Notes: generated by a model from the letters alone, not told the origin. DNA of 64,000 nucleotides from Ancylobacter sp. TS-1 (GCF_009223885.1 NZ_CP045144.1:496001-560000), one strand, 5' to 3'. Positions 17,521 to 26,496 are shown, counted from the first letter of the stretch. Program-made: numbers and translations.

Positions 17521-18813
17521 ATGCGAGCCAGAACACTGTTCGCCGCGCCTGTGGTCGCGGCTCTTGCGTTGGGGGCCAGCCTTGCCGCCGGCCCGGCCGC
17601 CGCGGAAAGCGCGGCTCCCAAGGTCCGCGACATCGTCGCCACCTATGCCAACATCGCCGAAGCGATGTATGGCGACAGCCTGAAGACCGCCAAAGATCTC
17701 CAGAGCGCCGTTAATGCCCTGATCGCCGAGCCGACCGACGCCAATCTCGACAAGGCGAAGGCAGCGTGGAAGGCCGCGCGCGTGCCTTACCAGCAGACCG
17801 AGGGCTTCCGCTTCGGCAACGCCATCGTCGACGAGTGGGAAGGCCGCGTGAACGCCTGGCCGCTTGACGAGGGGCTGATCGACTATGTCGACAAGAGCTA
17901 TGGCGACTCGTCCGACGAGAACCCGCTCTACACCGCCAACGTGATCGCCAACACCAAGGTCCGTGTCGGCAAGAAGACCATCGACGCCACCAAGATCACG
18001 CCGAAGCTGCTCGACAGCCTGCAGGAAGCCGGCGGCGTCGAGTCGAACGTCGCCATCGGCTACCACGCCATCGAGTTCCTGCTGTGGGGTCAGGACCTCA
18101 ACGGCACCGGCCCTGGCGCCGGCAAGCGCCCGGTCACCGACTACGACACGAAGAACTGCACCGGCGGCAATTGCGAGCGCCGCGCCGCCTACCTCAAGGC
18201 CGCGACCGACCTGCTCGTCTCCGACCTCGAGGACATGACCAAGTGGTGGGGCCCGAAGGGCAAGGCCCGCGCCGCCGTGGCGAAGCAGAAGGACAAGGCC
18301 GCGCTCGGTACCATCCTCACCGGCCTCGGCTCGCTCTCCTATGGCGAGCTGGCCGGCGAGCGCATGAAGCTCGGCCTCATCCTGCACGACCCCGAGGAGG
18401 AGCATGACTGCTTCTCCGACAACACCCACAACTCGCATTATTACGACGAGGTCGGCATCGCCTCGATCTATCGCGGCAAGTACAGCCGCGTGGACGGCTC
18501 GACGGTCGAGGGCGCGTCGGTCGCCGCCTATGCGGCCGCCAAGGCGCCGAAGGCCGCCGAGGAGGCCGAAGCCAAGATCGACGCCGCGCTCGCCGCGCTG
18601 AAGGCGATCAAGGACGAGGCCGACAGCGGCAAGCAGGCCTATGACCAGCAGATCGGCGAGGGCAATGCCGAGGGCAACGCCCTCGTGCAGAAGGGCGTCG
18701 ACTCGCTCGTCGCCCAGACCCGCGCCATCGAGGGCGTGGTCGGCGCGCTGAAGCTCAAGATCAAGGTCGAGGGCTCGGACAGCCTGGACGATCCGTCCAA
18801 GGTCGGCGAGTGA
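17521..18813 (+). CDS. Imelysin-family periplasmic iron-uptake protein
   Basis: 430 residues from the ATG at 17521, preceded by GGGAGGAG. The frame opens 11 codons earlier, but the signal peptide starts here: MRARTLFAAPVVAALALGAS... ending near AAA-ESA. The mature protein is helical, with the imelysin GxHxxE metal motif in GYHAIEFLLWG near residue 181 and HDCFSDNTHNSHYYD further on, as in insulin-cleaving-membrane-protease-like (Peptidase_M75) and EfeO-related proteins. These act in iron acquisition in the periplasm; proteolysis is doubtful. It is the first gene of a five-gene run ending at 23943; the next start is 7 bases after its stop. Confidence 0.92.
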   Translation: MRARTLFAAPVVAALALGASLAAGPAAAESAAPKVRDIVATYANIAEAMYGDSLKTAKDLQSAVNALIAEPTDANLDKAKAAWKAARVPYQQTEGFRFGNAIVDEWEGRVNAWPLDEGLIDYVDKSYGDSSDENPLYTANVIANTKVRVGKKTIDATKITPKLLDSLQEAGGVESNVAIGYHAIEFLLWGQDLNGTGPGAGKRPVTDYDTKNCTGGNCERRAAYLKAATDLLVSDLEDMTKWWGPKGKARAAVAKQKDKAALGTILTGLGSLSYGELAGERMKLGLILHDPEEEHDCFSDNTHNSHYYDEVGIASIYRGKYSRVDGSTVEGASVAAYAAAKAPKAAEEAEAKIDAALAALKAIKDEADSGKQAYDQQIGEGNAEGNALVQKGVDSLVAQTRAIEGVVGALKLKIKVEGSDSLDDPSKVGE

Positions 18814-18820
18814 GAACGCG

Positions 18821-20281
18821 ATGAAAACCGGCGGCGCGGGTCTCTCGCGCCGCGCCTTTCTCGGCGCGGGCGCGGCGCTCGGCGGGCTGGTCCTGCCGGG
18901 GCCGAGCCGCATCGGGCTGGCCCGCGCGGCGGCTCCCTTCGCGCCGACGCGCACGGTGACGCTGACCGCCGGCGAGATGGAACTGAAGCTGCTCGGCCCG
19001 GATGGCCCGGCGACGCGCATCCTCGCCTATGACGGCGTGCCCTTCCAGACGCTGCGCGTGCCGCGCGGCACGCGGCTGAAGGCGGAATTCGTCAACGGGC
19101 TCCATGAGGGCTCGACGCTGCATTTCCACGGCATCCGCATGCCGAACGAGTTCGACGGCGTGCCGACGCTGACGCAGCCTCTGGTGCAGCCGGGTGGGCG
19201 CTTCACCTATCTGCTGCCGCTCGACGATCCCGGCACCTTCTTCTTCCATCCCCATTGCGACGAGACCGGGCAGGCCGGAAAGGGCCTTGCCGGCGTGCTG
19301 CTGGTCGAGGATCCCCGCGATCCCGCCTTCGATGCCGAGCACGTGCTCTGCCTCAAGGACTGGCGCCTCGCGCCGGACGGCAGCTTCCTTCCGCTGTCCG
19401 AGCCCGAGGGCGCCTCCCGCGCCGGCACCTTCGGCGCCACCCGCACGGTGAACGGCGCCGCCTCCCTCGATCTCAAGGCGCCCGCCGGCGGGCATGTGCG
19501 GCTGCGCATCCTCAACCTCGATTCCACCCGCATCATGGATATCGGCGTCGAGGGCGGCGAAGCCTGGCTGATCGCGGTCGACGGCCATGCGCTCAAGCCC
19601 GTGCGGCTCGACGATCTGCCGGACGGCATCTGGCGCATGGGCCCGGCCCAGCGCATCGACCTCGACATCCGCATGCCGGCGGAGGGCGGTGCGGTGACGC
19701 TCGGCGACTACCGTGCCTCCGAGGTCTACCGCTTCGCCACGCTCCGCGCCGAGGGCCGGGCGGCCAAGCCGCGCAAGGGGCCGCTGGCCCTTCCGGGACC
19801 GGAGCTGCCGCGTCCGGACATGAAGAAGGCCGCCCGCTTCTCCTTCACCCTCCAGCAGGCGACCGACGCGGCGGTGAAGAACCTCGCTCTGCCGGCCGAC
19901 GATCCGTTGGCCAAGGCGCTGATCGACAGCCTGTGCGTCGGATCGACCACCTATTGGGGCATCGATGCCGAATCCTGGCCGACCGGGAGCCGGCGCAACC
20001 TGCCGCCGCCGCTGGCGCGCATGGAGACGGGCCGCTCCTGCCGCGTCGAAATCAAGAACGAGACCCGCTTTCCGCACCCGGTCCACCTGCACGGCCATGT
20101 CTTCGAGGTGGTGAAATCGAGCCTCGACCGCCTGCCGCGCCACTTCGCCGACACGGTGCTGGTGCAGCCCGGCGAGGCGGTGGAGATCGCCTTCGTCGCG
20201 GCACCCGGCGACTGGGTGTTCCACTGCCACATTCTGGAGCATATGGAGACCGGGATGATGGGCTGGTTCCGGATCGTGTGA
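18821..20281 (+). CDS. Tat-exported multicopper oxidase
   Basis: 486 residues. The N-terminus has a twin-arginine signal (SRRAFLGAGAALGG). All copper motifs are present: HFHG (near residue 105), FFHPHCDE (near 145), HPVHLHGHVF (near 420) and FHCHILEHMETGMM near the C-terminus, which supplies the type 1 Cys, two His and Met ligands. Such enzymes oxidise metals or phenols with O2. In an operon of imelysins and a di-haem protein, ferroxidase activity coupled to iron uptake is the likeliest role. Its stop overlaps the next start (TGATG at 20279-20283), indicating translational coupling. Confidence 0.93.
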   Translation: MKTGGAGLSRRAFLGAGAALGGLVLPGPSRIGLARAAAPFAPTRTVTLTAGEMELKLLGPDGPATRILAYDGVPFQTLRVPRGTRLKAEFVNGLHEGSTLHFHGIRMPNEFDGVPTLTQPLVQPGGRFTYLLPLDDPGTFFFHPHCDETGQAGKGLAGVLLVEDPRDPAFDAEHVLCLKDWRLAPDGSFLPLSEPEGASRAGTFGATRTVNGAASLDLKAPAGGHVRLRILNLDSTRIMDIGVEGGEAWLIAVDGHALKPVRLDDLPDGIWRMGPAQRIDLDIRMPAEGGAVTLGDYRASEVYRFATLRAEGRAAKPRKGPLALPGPELPRPDMKKAARFSFTLQQATDAAVKNLALPADDPLAKALIDSLCVGSTTYWGIDAESWPTGSRRNLPPPLARMETGRSCRVEIKNETRFPHPVHLHGHVFEVVKSSLDRLPRHFADTVLVQPGEAVEIAFVAAPGDWVFHCHILEHMETGMMGWFRIV

Positions 20282-21678
20282 TGGCACGGAGCTCCGCTTC
20301 CGCCCGCCGCCCGCGCGCCGCGCAGAAGGCGGGATTCGGCCGAAGGGTTTCCCCTGGGTCCCGGATCGGCGCCGCGCTGCGCGCGGCTTGTCCGGGAGAC
20401 GCCCTCGTGTCCCGGACCAGCGGAGGCGCAGCCGAAGCGCCGATCCGGGACCCAGCGAAGACTCCGCGCAGCGGCCTCATCGGCAGCGTCGTTCTCCTCT
20501 GCGCCCTGCTTCTTCCCGCGCCGCTGTTCGCCGAGGACAGCCGCCTCGATGCCGCCATCGGCAAGGCGCTGTTCGAGCGGCCCTGGGTGCCGGCGCCGAG
20601 TTCCACCCGCGCCAATGACGGCCTCGGGCCGCTGTTCGATGCGCGCTCCTGTTCCGCCTGCCATCCCGGCGGGGCCGGGCGGGGAGCGGCCGCGCTCGAC
20701 GCCGAAGGGCGGCCGGACGGGCTCGGCATGGTGCTCTCGCTGTTCCGCGCGGACGGTGCCGGCGATCCGGTCTATGGCCACCGGCTGGAGACGATGACCC
20801 TGCCCGGCGTGCCGGCGGAGGGCACCTTCGCGGTCGCGGTGGAGAATGGCCGCCGCATCCCGCGCGTCGAAGCGCCGGGCTACGGCCCGCTCGATGCCGC
20901 CACCCATGTCTCGCTGCGCACGGCGCCGGATTTGCGCGGGCGCGGCAAGCTGGAAAGGGTGGACGATGCGGCGATCCTCGCGCTCGAGGACCTGGACGAC
21001 CGCAACAAGGATGGCGTGCGCGGGCGCGCCCGCCGGCTCGCCCATGCCGAGGGCGGCTCGACCGTCGGCCGTTTCGGCTGGAAGGCGAGCCACGCCAACC
21101 TCGCCAGCCAGGCCTCGGAAGCCTTCGCGCTCGATCTCGGCCTGTCGACGCCGCTGCGCATGGAGCCGTGGGGCGACTGTACGCAGGCGCAGGCCGCCTG
21201 CCGCAGCGCCCCGCACGGGCGCGACGGCGAGGGTGAGCCGGAGATTTCCGACGCCATCGTCCAGCGCATCGTCGCCTATCTGCGTGGCCTGAAGGCTCCC
21301 GCCTCCGAGCCCGACAGGCGCGGCGCGAAGCTGTTCGCCGCCACCGGCTGCGCCGCCTGCCACCGTCCCGCGCTGCCCATGCGCGGGGGCGGGAAGGTCG
21401 CCCTCTACACCGACGTCCTGCTGCACGAGATGGGCGAGGGGCTCGCCGATCCGGCCGGCGTGCCGGGCGCGGGGGCCGGGGAGTGGCGCACCGCGCCGCT
21501 GGCGGGGCTCTCCGGCGCTCTGGCGCGCGGCACCGGGCTGCTGCACGATGGCCGCGCCGCCGACGTCGCCGAGGCGGTGCGCTGGCACGGCGGCGAGGCA
21601 TCGGGCGCCCGCGCGCGCTTCGAGGCACTGGGCGCCCGGGAGCGCCGGGCGCTCCTCGACTATGTTTCTTCCCTTTAG
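20281..21678 (+). CDS. Di-haem c-type protein (DUF1111 / di-haem oxidoreductase family)
   Basis: 465 residues from the ATG at 20281. Two haem-binding motifs are visible: CSACH (residues 124-128) and CAACH (357-361). The latter precedes a C-terminal cytochrome c domain with LYTDVLLHEMGEGLAD and a closing WHGGEA segment. The hydrophobic export signal (GSVVLLCALLLPAPLFA-ED) starts only around residue 66. The preceding residues are largely encoded by a palindromic repeat (20354-20455), read in frame. GTG at 20407 (GGGAG about 10 bases upstream) is an alternative start within the repeat. Members accompany imelysins in many proteobacteria, probably as periplasmic electron carriers or peroxidase-like enzymes for iron handling. 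Confidence 0.88.
   Translation: MARSSASARRPRAAQKAGFGRRVSPGSRIGAALRAACPGDALVSRTSGGAAEAPIRDPAKTPRSGLIGSVVLLCALLLPAPLFAEDSRLDAAIGKALFERPWVPAPSSTRANDGLGPLFDARSCSACHPGGAGRGAAALDAEGRPDGLGMVLSLFRADGAGDPVYGHRLETMTLPGVPAEGTFAVAVENGRRIPRVEAPGYGPLDAATHVSLRTAPDLRGRGKLERVDDAAILALEDLDDRNKDGVRGRARRLAHAEGGSTVGRFGWKASHANLASQASEAFALDLGLSTPLRMEPWGDCTQAQAACRSAPHGRDGEGEPEISDAIVQRIVAYLRGLKAPASEPDRRGAKLFAATGCAACHRPALPMRGGGKVALYTDVLLHEMGEGLADPAGVPGAGAGEWRTAPLAGLSGALARGTGLLHDGRAADVAEAVRWHGGEASGARARFEALGARERRALLDYVSSL
20354..20455. repeat. Palindromic repeat, family B, copy 2, inside a coding region
   Basis: The left arm (20354-20399) begins CTGGGTCCCGGATCGGCGCC. The right arm (20410-20455) is its imperfect reverse complement, ending GCGCCGATCCGGGACCCAG. 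About ten bases separate the arms. The unit is the same as at 10009-10053. Here it lies within the 5' part of the di-haem protein frame and adds about 34 codons without breaking it. Confidence 0.85.
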
Positions 21679-21691
21679 AGCGAGGCCGAGC

Positions 21692-22816
21692 ATGAACCGT
21701 TCCCCCATCGCCGTGGCGCTCGCGCTGGCGAGCCAGATCGGGCAGGCGGCGCAGGGCGTGCCGGTCCTCGCCGCCGCCACCGCTCTCGTCTCCGGTTTCT
21801 TCGTCGGCCGCGCCGATGCGGCGGCGATTTCGGCGCCCGAGGTGGTCGAGGGCTGGCTGCTGCCGCGCTACGACACGCTGCTGGCCAGCGCGAAGGCGCA
21901 GCAGGCGGCGTGGGCGGCCTTCGCCAACGCGCCGTCCGCCGAGGGGGTGAAGGAGCTGAAGGCGCGCTTCGCCGCCGTCTCCGATGGCTGGGCCTCGGTC
22001 GAGTTCATCACCTTCGGGCCGGTGATGCTGTCGCTGCGCGCGGACCGCTTCAACCTATTCCCCGAGCGGCGCAACGCGGTCGGGCGCTCGGTGGCCGAGA
22101 TCGTCGACGATCCGACCGACGAGCGGCTCCAGCCCGAGCGGTTCTTCCGCCTCAGCGCCGCCGTGCAGGGCCTGCCGGCGCTGGAGCGCCTGCTCTATGA
22201 CGAGGGCGCCGAGGCGGCGCTGCTGTCGGGGCCGGAGGCCTCGCGTCGGCAGGCGCTCGGGCTCGCCATCGCCGGCAACCTCGCCACCATCGCCGACGAG
22301 ATCCGCACCGGCTGGGGCGACCGCACGCAGGGACTGCTCGCCCAGCTCCTCGCCGGCAAGGCCGACCCGGTGTTTTTTCCCGAGCCGAACGCGCTGCTGA
22401 GCCAGATCGTCACCGATCTCGCCGGCGCCTATCAGCGCGTCGTCGACCAGCGTCTGCTGGTGGTGCTTGGCAAGAATGCCGACGAGGCGAAGCCCCTGCT
22501 TTCCGACCGCCGCCGCAGCGGGCTCGCCAAGGAGACCGTCGTCGCCATCATCACCAGCGCCGGCTCGTTGGCCGACGCGCTGGCGCAGGGGCTTCCCGCC
22601 GCCGACCGGGCGAGCCTGACGACGACCCTGCAGGCGGCTGCCAAGGCAGCGGCCGGGCTACCGGAGGATATCGGGCAGGCGGCGACCACGCCGCAGGGGC
22701 GCAAGAGCCTCGAAACCGCCATCGGCGCCTTCAAGGCGGCGCAGGCGGGCATCGCCCGTCCGCTCGCCTCCGGCCTCGGCGTGGCGCTCGGCTTCAACGC
22801 GCTCGACGGCGACTGA
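21692..22816 (+). CDS. Second imelysin-family protein
   Basis: 374 residues from the ATG at 21692, with GAGGCCGAG just upstream; the frame is open earlier but overlaps the di-haem gene. A signal sequence is followed by a helical imelysin domain: VVEGWLLPRYDTLLASAKAQQAAW, FGPVMLSLRADRFNLFPERRN and QGLPALERLLYDEGAEAA. The GxHxxE motif of the first imelysin is replaced by a GLPALERLLYD pattern, typical of the second subtype found paired with di-haem proteins. The start is 13 bases after the preceding stop, so it is part of the same operon. Likely a periplasmic iron-binding partner. Confidence 0.85.
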   Translation: MNRSPIAVALALASQIGQAAQGVPVLAAATALVSGFFVGRADAAAISAPEVVEGWLLPRYDTLLASAKAQQAAWAAFANAPSAEGVKELKARFAAVSDGWASVEFITFGPVMLSLRADRFNLFPERRNAVGRSVAEIVDDPTDERLQPERFFRLSAAVQGLPALERLLYDEGAEAALLSGPEASRRQALGLAIAGNLATIADEIRTGWGDRTQGLLAQLLAGKADPVFFPEPNALLSQIVTDLAGAYQRVVDQRLLVVLGKNADEAKPLLSDRRRSGLAKETVVAIITSAGSLADALAQGLPAADRASLTTTLQAAAKAAAGLPEDIGQAATTPQGRKSLETAIGAFKAAQAGIARPLASGLGVALGFNALDGD

Positions 22817-22827
22817 GGGAGGCGCGC

Positions 22828-23943
22828 ATGGGCCTTCTCGATCTCACCCGCCGTTCGCTGGTCGGCACCTTCGCGACGCTTGCGGCGGCGCCGCGCGTGC
22901 TGTTCGCCGGCGGGGCCGCCCATGCGCGCGACCATCTGCTTGACGCCGAATGGCTGGCGACGGCGGGGGTGGGCGACGGCTTCGCGCCGGTGGTGCTGGC
23001 GCCGGACTTCGCCGCCACGCCGGTCGGCTTGGGCGCGCAGCGCCTGCATTGGGTGGAGCCGAGCCCGGACCGGCGCACGGCGGTGGCTGTGGCCCGCCGC
23101 CCCGGCACCATGGCCGTTCTGTTCGACCGCCGCGCCGGCACCGTGCTCGCCGGGTTCGAGCCGGGCGAGGGGCGGGTGTTCTCCGGCCATGGCCGCTTCA
23201 TCGACGGCGGCCGGCGCTTCCTTGCCGTCGAGATCGAGCGCGACACCGGCGAGGGCGTGGTGACGCGCCGCGTCGTCGAGGCGGGATTCGCCATCGAGGC
23301 GGAATGGGCCTCGTCCGGCATCGGCCCGCATGACATGCTGCCCGCCGGCGGCGCGCTGGTCGTCGCCAATGGCGGCGTCGAGCCGCACACGCCGGAGGCG
23401 GTGGGGGCGGAGATCGCCGGCGCCAGTATCGCCCGGCTCGATCCCGTCACCGGCGCGGTGCGCTCGGTGGCGGCGCTGGGCGATGACCTTTCCTCACTGT
23501 CGCTGCGCCACCTCACCTCGGGCGCCGACGGCTTCACCGTCGTGGCGGCGCAGGACCTGCTGGCCGACGGCATTGCCCGGCCGCTGCTCTACGCGGTGGA
23601 GGGCGAGGGCCTACGGGCCTTCGACGCGCCGGACGAGGAATGGCGGGGCCTGCGCACCTATGTCGGCTCTGTGTGTCTTGACGCATCGGGCGCCTATGTC
23701 GCCGCCGCCTCGCCGCGCGGCAACCGGGTGGCGCTGTGGCGGCGCGATGGGCGCTTCCTCGGCTCGCTCACTCTGGTCGACGGCTGCGGCCTCGCCCCGA
23801 CCCGCGAGGCGGGGCAGTTCCTCGCCACCAGCGGGCTCGGCGAGACGGTGCTGATCGCCACCGACGGGGAGGGCGTCGGCGTCGTCGCCCGCCGTTCGGG
23901 TGGCCCGCGCTTCGACAATCACGCGACGCTGGTCGGCCTGTAG
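22828..23943 (+). CDS. DUF1513 family beta-propeller protein
   Basis: 371 residues, starting 11 bases after imelysin 2. The start MGLLDLTRRSLVGTFATLAAAP resembles a Tat signal (RRS plus hydrophobic stretch). The rest shows repeated blade-like segments, including GEGRVFSGHGRFIDGGRRFLAVE, SSGIGPHDMLPAGGALVVANGG and GAYVAAASPRGNRVALWRRDGRFLG, as in DUF1513 proteins. The biochemical role of this family is unknown. It is a constant partner of imelysin/di-haem clusters, so it probably acts in the same periplasmic iron process. It closes the operon. Confidence 0.85.
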   Translation: MGLLDLTRRSLVGTFATLAAAPRVLFAGGAAHARDHLLDAEWLATAGVGDGFAPVVLAPDFAATPVGLGAQRLHWVEPSPDRRTAVAVARRPGTMAVLFDRRAGTVLAGFEPGEGRVFSGHGRFIDGGRRFLAVEIERDTGEGVVTRRVVEAGFAIEAEWASSGIGPHDMLPAGGALVVANGGVEPHTPEAVGAEIAGASIARLDPVTGAVRSVAALGDDLSSLSLRHLTSGADGFTVVAAQDLLADGIARPLLYAVEGEGLRAFDAPDEEWRGLRTYVGSVCLDASGAYVAAASPRGNRVALWRRDGRFLGSLTLVDGCGLAPTREAGQFLATSGLGETVLIATDGEGVGVVARRSGGPRFDNHATLVGL

Positions 23944-23980
23944 CGACGCGCCGGCCATGCCGGCGCGCCGTTCGGGTTTG

Positions 23981-24943
23981 TCAGAAGCGGACCACGGCCA
24001 TGCTGGCGCGATGGTCGGACGGCCACGGCGTGACCACGATATCGGCCTCCGGCGCCTTCTCGCCGACGATGCCGGCCTTGAGAACGCTCAGGCCGGCGGC
24101 GCGGCCATAGGTGAAGTCGATGCGGTCGTGATGGTCGCTCGGGTCCGAAGGCTCCGACGTGGTGGTCCAGGTAAGGCCGGGCTTCTGCACCGGATCGGGA
24201 TTGGCCACGCGGAACAGGTCGAGGAAGCCGGCTTCCCCGGTCATCCGCAGCGAGGTCGGCCAGGCGACGGCGAGGGGCTGGCCGCCGGCCTTGGCCACGG
24301 CTTCCGTCCAGTCGAGATGGGAGGGCTCGTTGAAGTCGCCGAACACGAAGACCGCGTCGGCGCCGTCCGCCGCCTTCAGATCCTGCATGAACAGGTCCAT
24401 GGCCGGGCCGCGCGCCGCCTTTGCCGCGGCCACCGCCTCGTCGGCGGTCTTGAAGAACGGGGCCGGCCCGTACTCGATGCCGAGCAGCTGGTAGGGCTGA
24501 TAGGGGAAATCGGGCAGATGCAGCGAATAGGCGAACACCTTGCGGCCCTTGACGTCGATCTGGACGCCGAGGTCGTTCGCCGTCGGCTGGACGATCGGGT
24601 AGCGGCTCAGAATGGCGCCGCCCCACAGGGCGGGATTCCGCTTGGTCTGATCGTAGTGGAAATAGCCGAGGCGCTCGGCGATGGCCTTCGCTACGCTGGC
24701 GCCGGTCGGCACGCAATTGTCGGCGTCGCAGGGGTCGGGCTCGGGCTGCGTCTCCAGCAGGGCGACGATGTCCGGGTTGACGGCCTTGATGGCGGCGACG
24801 GTCTCGTCGACCGGCTTGCCGTCATTGGCGCCGCCGCCCCAGATATTGAAGCTCATCACCGTCAGCTCGGTCGGATCGGCGGCCCGTGCCGCCGCCGGCA
24901 GAAGCGCGGACGCGATCAGCGATGCCAGAAGAAGACGTTTCAT
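23981..24943 (-). CDS. Secreted endonuclease/exonuclease/phosphatase-family protein
   Basis: 320 residues from the ATG at 24943, with GGGAG 9 bases upstream. It has a Sec signal peptide (MKRLLLASLIASALLPAAARA). Catalytic EEP motifs are intact: MSFNIWGGG, ALLETQPEPDPCDADNC, FVFGDFNEPSHLDW, HHDRIDF and WPSDHRASM. The family includes nucleases and phosphodiesterases; an exported member could act in phosphate or nucleotide scavenging. The specific substrate is unknown. It is convergent with the DUF1513 gene and divergent from the aminotransferase at 25185. Confidence 0.87.
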   Translation of the reverse strand: MKRLLLASLIASALLPAAARAADPTELTVMSFNIWGGGANDGKPVDETVAAIKAVNPDIVALLETQPEPDPCDADNCVPTGASVAKAIAERLGYFHYDQTKRNPALWGGAILSRYPIVQPTANDLGVQIDVKGRKVFAYSLHLPDFPYQPYQLLGIEYGPAPFFKTADEAVAAAKAARGPAMDLFMQDLKAADGADAVFVFGDFNEPSHLDWTEAVAKAGGQPLAVAWPTSLRMTGEAGFLDLFRVANPDPVQKPGLTWTTTSEPSDPSDHHDRIDFTYGRAAGLSVLKAGIVGEKAPEADIVVTPWPSDHRASMAVVRF

Positions 24944-25184
24944 TCGGGGCTCCCGGGAGTCCTCGTCGAGCGGTGCGACCGCCGGCCCGACGGGAAGGTG
25001 ACGATGTTCTGGGGGCCGGAGCGTGCGAGAGAGGAGGGTTCCTCGACGGTTGCCCCGGCCGTCCGCTCCTCCTAGGAGGTGCCGCTGACGGCGGTATGAC
25101 GGTGCGGCCGACATGCCGTGATCTTTTCTTTGCCGGCGTCTGCAGGGATAAGGTGGCGGACCCGTCATCGCCGCCGGTAATGTC

Positions 25185-26351
25185 ATGAACTCGCTCTTCG
25201 CCGACCTGCCCACCACGATCTTCGAGACCATGTCGCGGCTCGCCCGCGAGCACGAGGCGGTCAATCTCGGGCAGGGTTTCCCGGACGATCCCGGTCCGCT
25301 CGACGTGCGGCGCAAGGCGGCCGAGGCGGTGGTGGACGGCTGGAACCAGTACCCGCCGATGATGGGCACGCCGGAGCTGCGCCGGGCCGTCGCCGACCAT
25401 TACCGCGACTGGCAGGGGCTCGACCTCGATCCCGAAGCCGAGGTGATGATCACCTCGGGCGCCACCGAGGCGATTGCCGGCGCGCTGCTGGCGCTGATCG
25501 AGCCGGGCGACGAGGTGGTGCTGTTCCAGCCGCTCTACGACGCCTACCTGCCGCTGGTGAAGCGGGCCGGCGGCGTGCCGCGCCTCGTGCGCCTGGTGCC
25601 GCCGGCCTGGCGGCTGACGGAGGAGGCGCTGGCCGGTGCGTTCACCCCGCGCACCCGCCTCGTGCTGTTCAACAACCCGCACAACCCGACCGGCCGGGTG
25701 TTCGGCCGCGACGAGCTGGACCTATTGGCCCGCTTCTGCGAGGCGTCGGGGGCCGTGCTGGTGAGCGACGAGGTGTGGGAGCACGTGATCTTCGATGGTG
25801 CTGAGCATGTGAGCGTGCTGGCGCTGCCGGGGATGCGCGAGCGCGCGGTGAAGATCGGCTCGGCCGGCAAGATCTTCGGCATGACCGGCTGGAAGGTCGG
25901 CTTCGTCTGCGCCGCGCCGGGGCTGATGAAGGCGCTGTCCAAGGCGCACCAGTTCCTCACCTTCACCACGCCGCCGGCGCTCCAGCAGGCGGTCGCCTAC
26001 GGGCTGGGGAAGGAGCGCGACTGGTTCCTCGCCACCCGCGCCGGTCTCCAGCGCTCGCGCGACCGGCTGGCGGGCGGGCTCGCCGCGCTCGGCTTCCGGG
26101 TGCTGCCCTCGGCCGGCACATACTTTCTCAATGTCGACCTCGCCCCGCTCGACCCGAGTCTGCGCGACGAGGCGTTCTGCCTGCGGCTGGTGGAGCGGGA
26201 AGGGGTGGCGGCGATCCCGGTCTCGGCCTTCTATGCCGAGGAGCCGGTGGAGAGCGTGGTGCGCTTCTGCTTCGCCAAGACCGACGCCACGCTCGACCGC
26301 GCGCTGGAGCGGCTGGCCGGCATGGCCGCGCTCTCGAATGCATACAAATGA
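25185..26351 (+). CDS. Class I/II PLP aminotransferase (methionine/kynurenine aminotransferase-like)
   Basis: 388 residues. The start LPTTIFETMSRLAREHEAVNLGQGFPD matches the YbdL/CCBL group. The fold-type I core follows: SGATEAIAGALLALIEPGDEV, NNPHNPTGRVF, and the PLP lysine in SAGKIFGMTGWKVGF; the substrate-binding Arg is likely in VVRFCFAK. Relatives transaminate methionine, glutamine, kynurenine or related amino acids with 2-oxo acids. I cannot fix the substrate. It is cytoplasmic and ends about 130 bases before the urea-transport promoter. Confidence 0.88.
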   Translation: MNSLFADLPTTIFETMSRLAREHEAVNLGQGFPDDPGPLDVRRKAAEAVVDGWNQYPPMMGTPELRRAVADHYRDWQGLDLDPEAEVMITSGATEAIAGALLALIEPGDEVVLFQPLYDAYLPLVKRAGGVPRLVRLVPPAWRLTEEALAGAFTPRTRLVLFNNPHNPTGRVFGRDELDLLARFCEASGAVLVSDEVWEHVIFDGAEHVSVLALPGMRERAVKIGSAGKIFGMTGWKVGFVCAAPGLMKALSKAHQFLTFTTPPALQQAVAYGLGKERDWFLATRAGLQRSRDRLAGGLAALGFRVLPSAGTYFLNVDLAPLDPSLRDEAFCLRLVEREGVAAIPVSAFYAEEPVESVVRFCFAKTDATLDRALERLAGMAALSNAYK

Positions 26352-26480
26352 ATGATTTTGCGCGGGATTGAACGCGAACCTGACTAATTTCGAAGTTTTC
26401 GCTCATGATTTAGGCATGTCCGCCTTCCAGCCATGGCGCGGGGGTGGAGCGGGCGGTTGCCCGGCCGGCTGCCGGGTGCT

Positions 26481-26496
26481 TGGCACGGCCATTGCA
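26481..26496 (+). promoter_or_regulatory. Sigma-54 (-24/-12) promoter of the urea locus
   Basis: TGGCACGGCCATTGCA matches the RpoN consensus, with GG (26482-26483) and GC (26494-26495) separated by exactly 10 bases. It lies 59 bases before the urtA start, placing transcription start near 26507. It implies activation by an enhancer-binding protein, most likely NtrC under nitrogen limitation. I found no clear NtrC site upstream. Confidence 0.85.

Noticed and set aside
26352..26480. NtrC enhancer sites before the sigma-54 promoter
   Set aside because: I looked for TGCAC-N5-GTGCA type palindromes and found none; only weak symmetry such as TTGCGC...CGCGAA.
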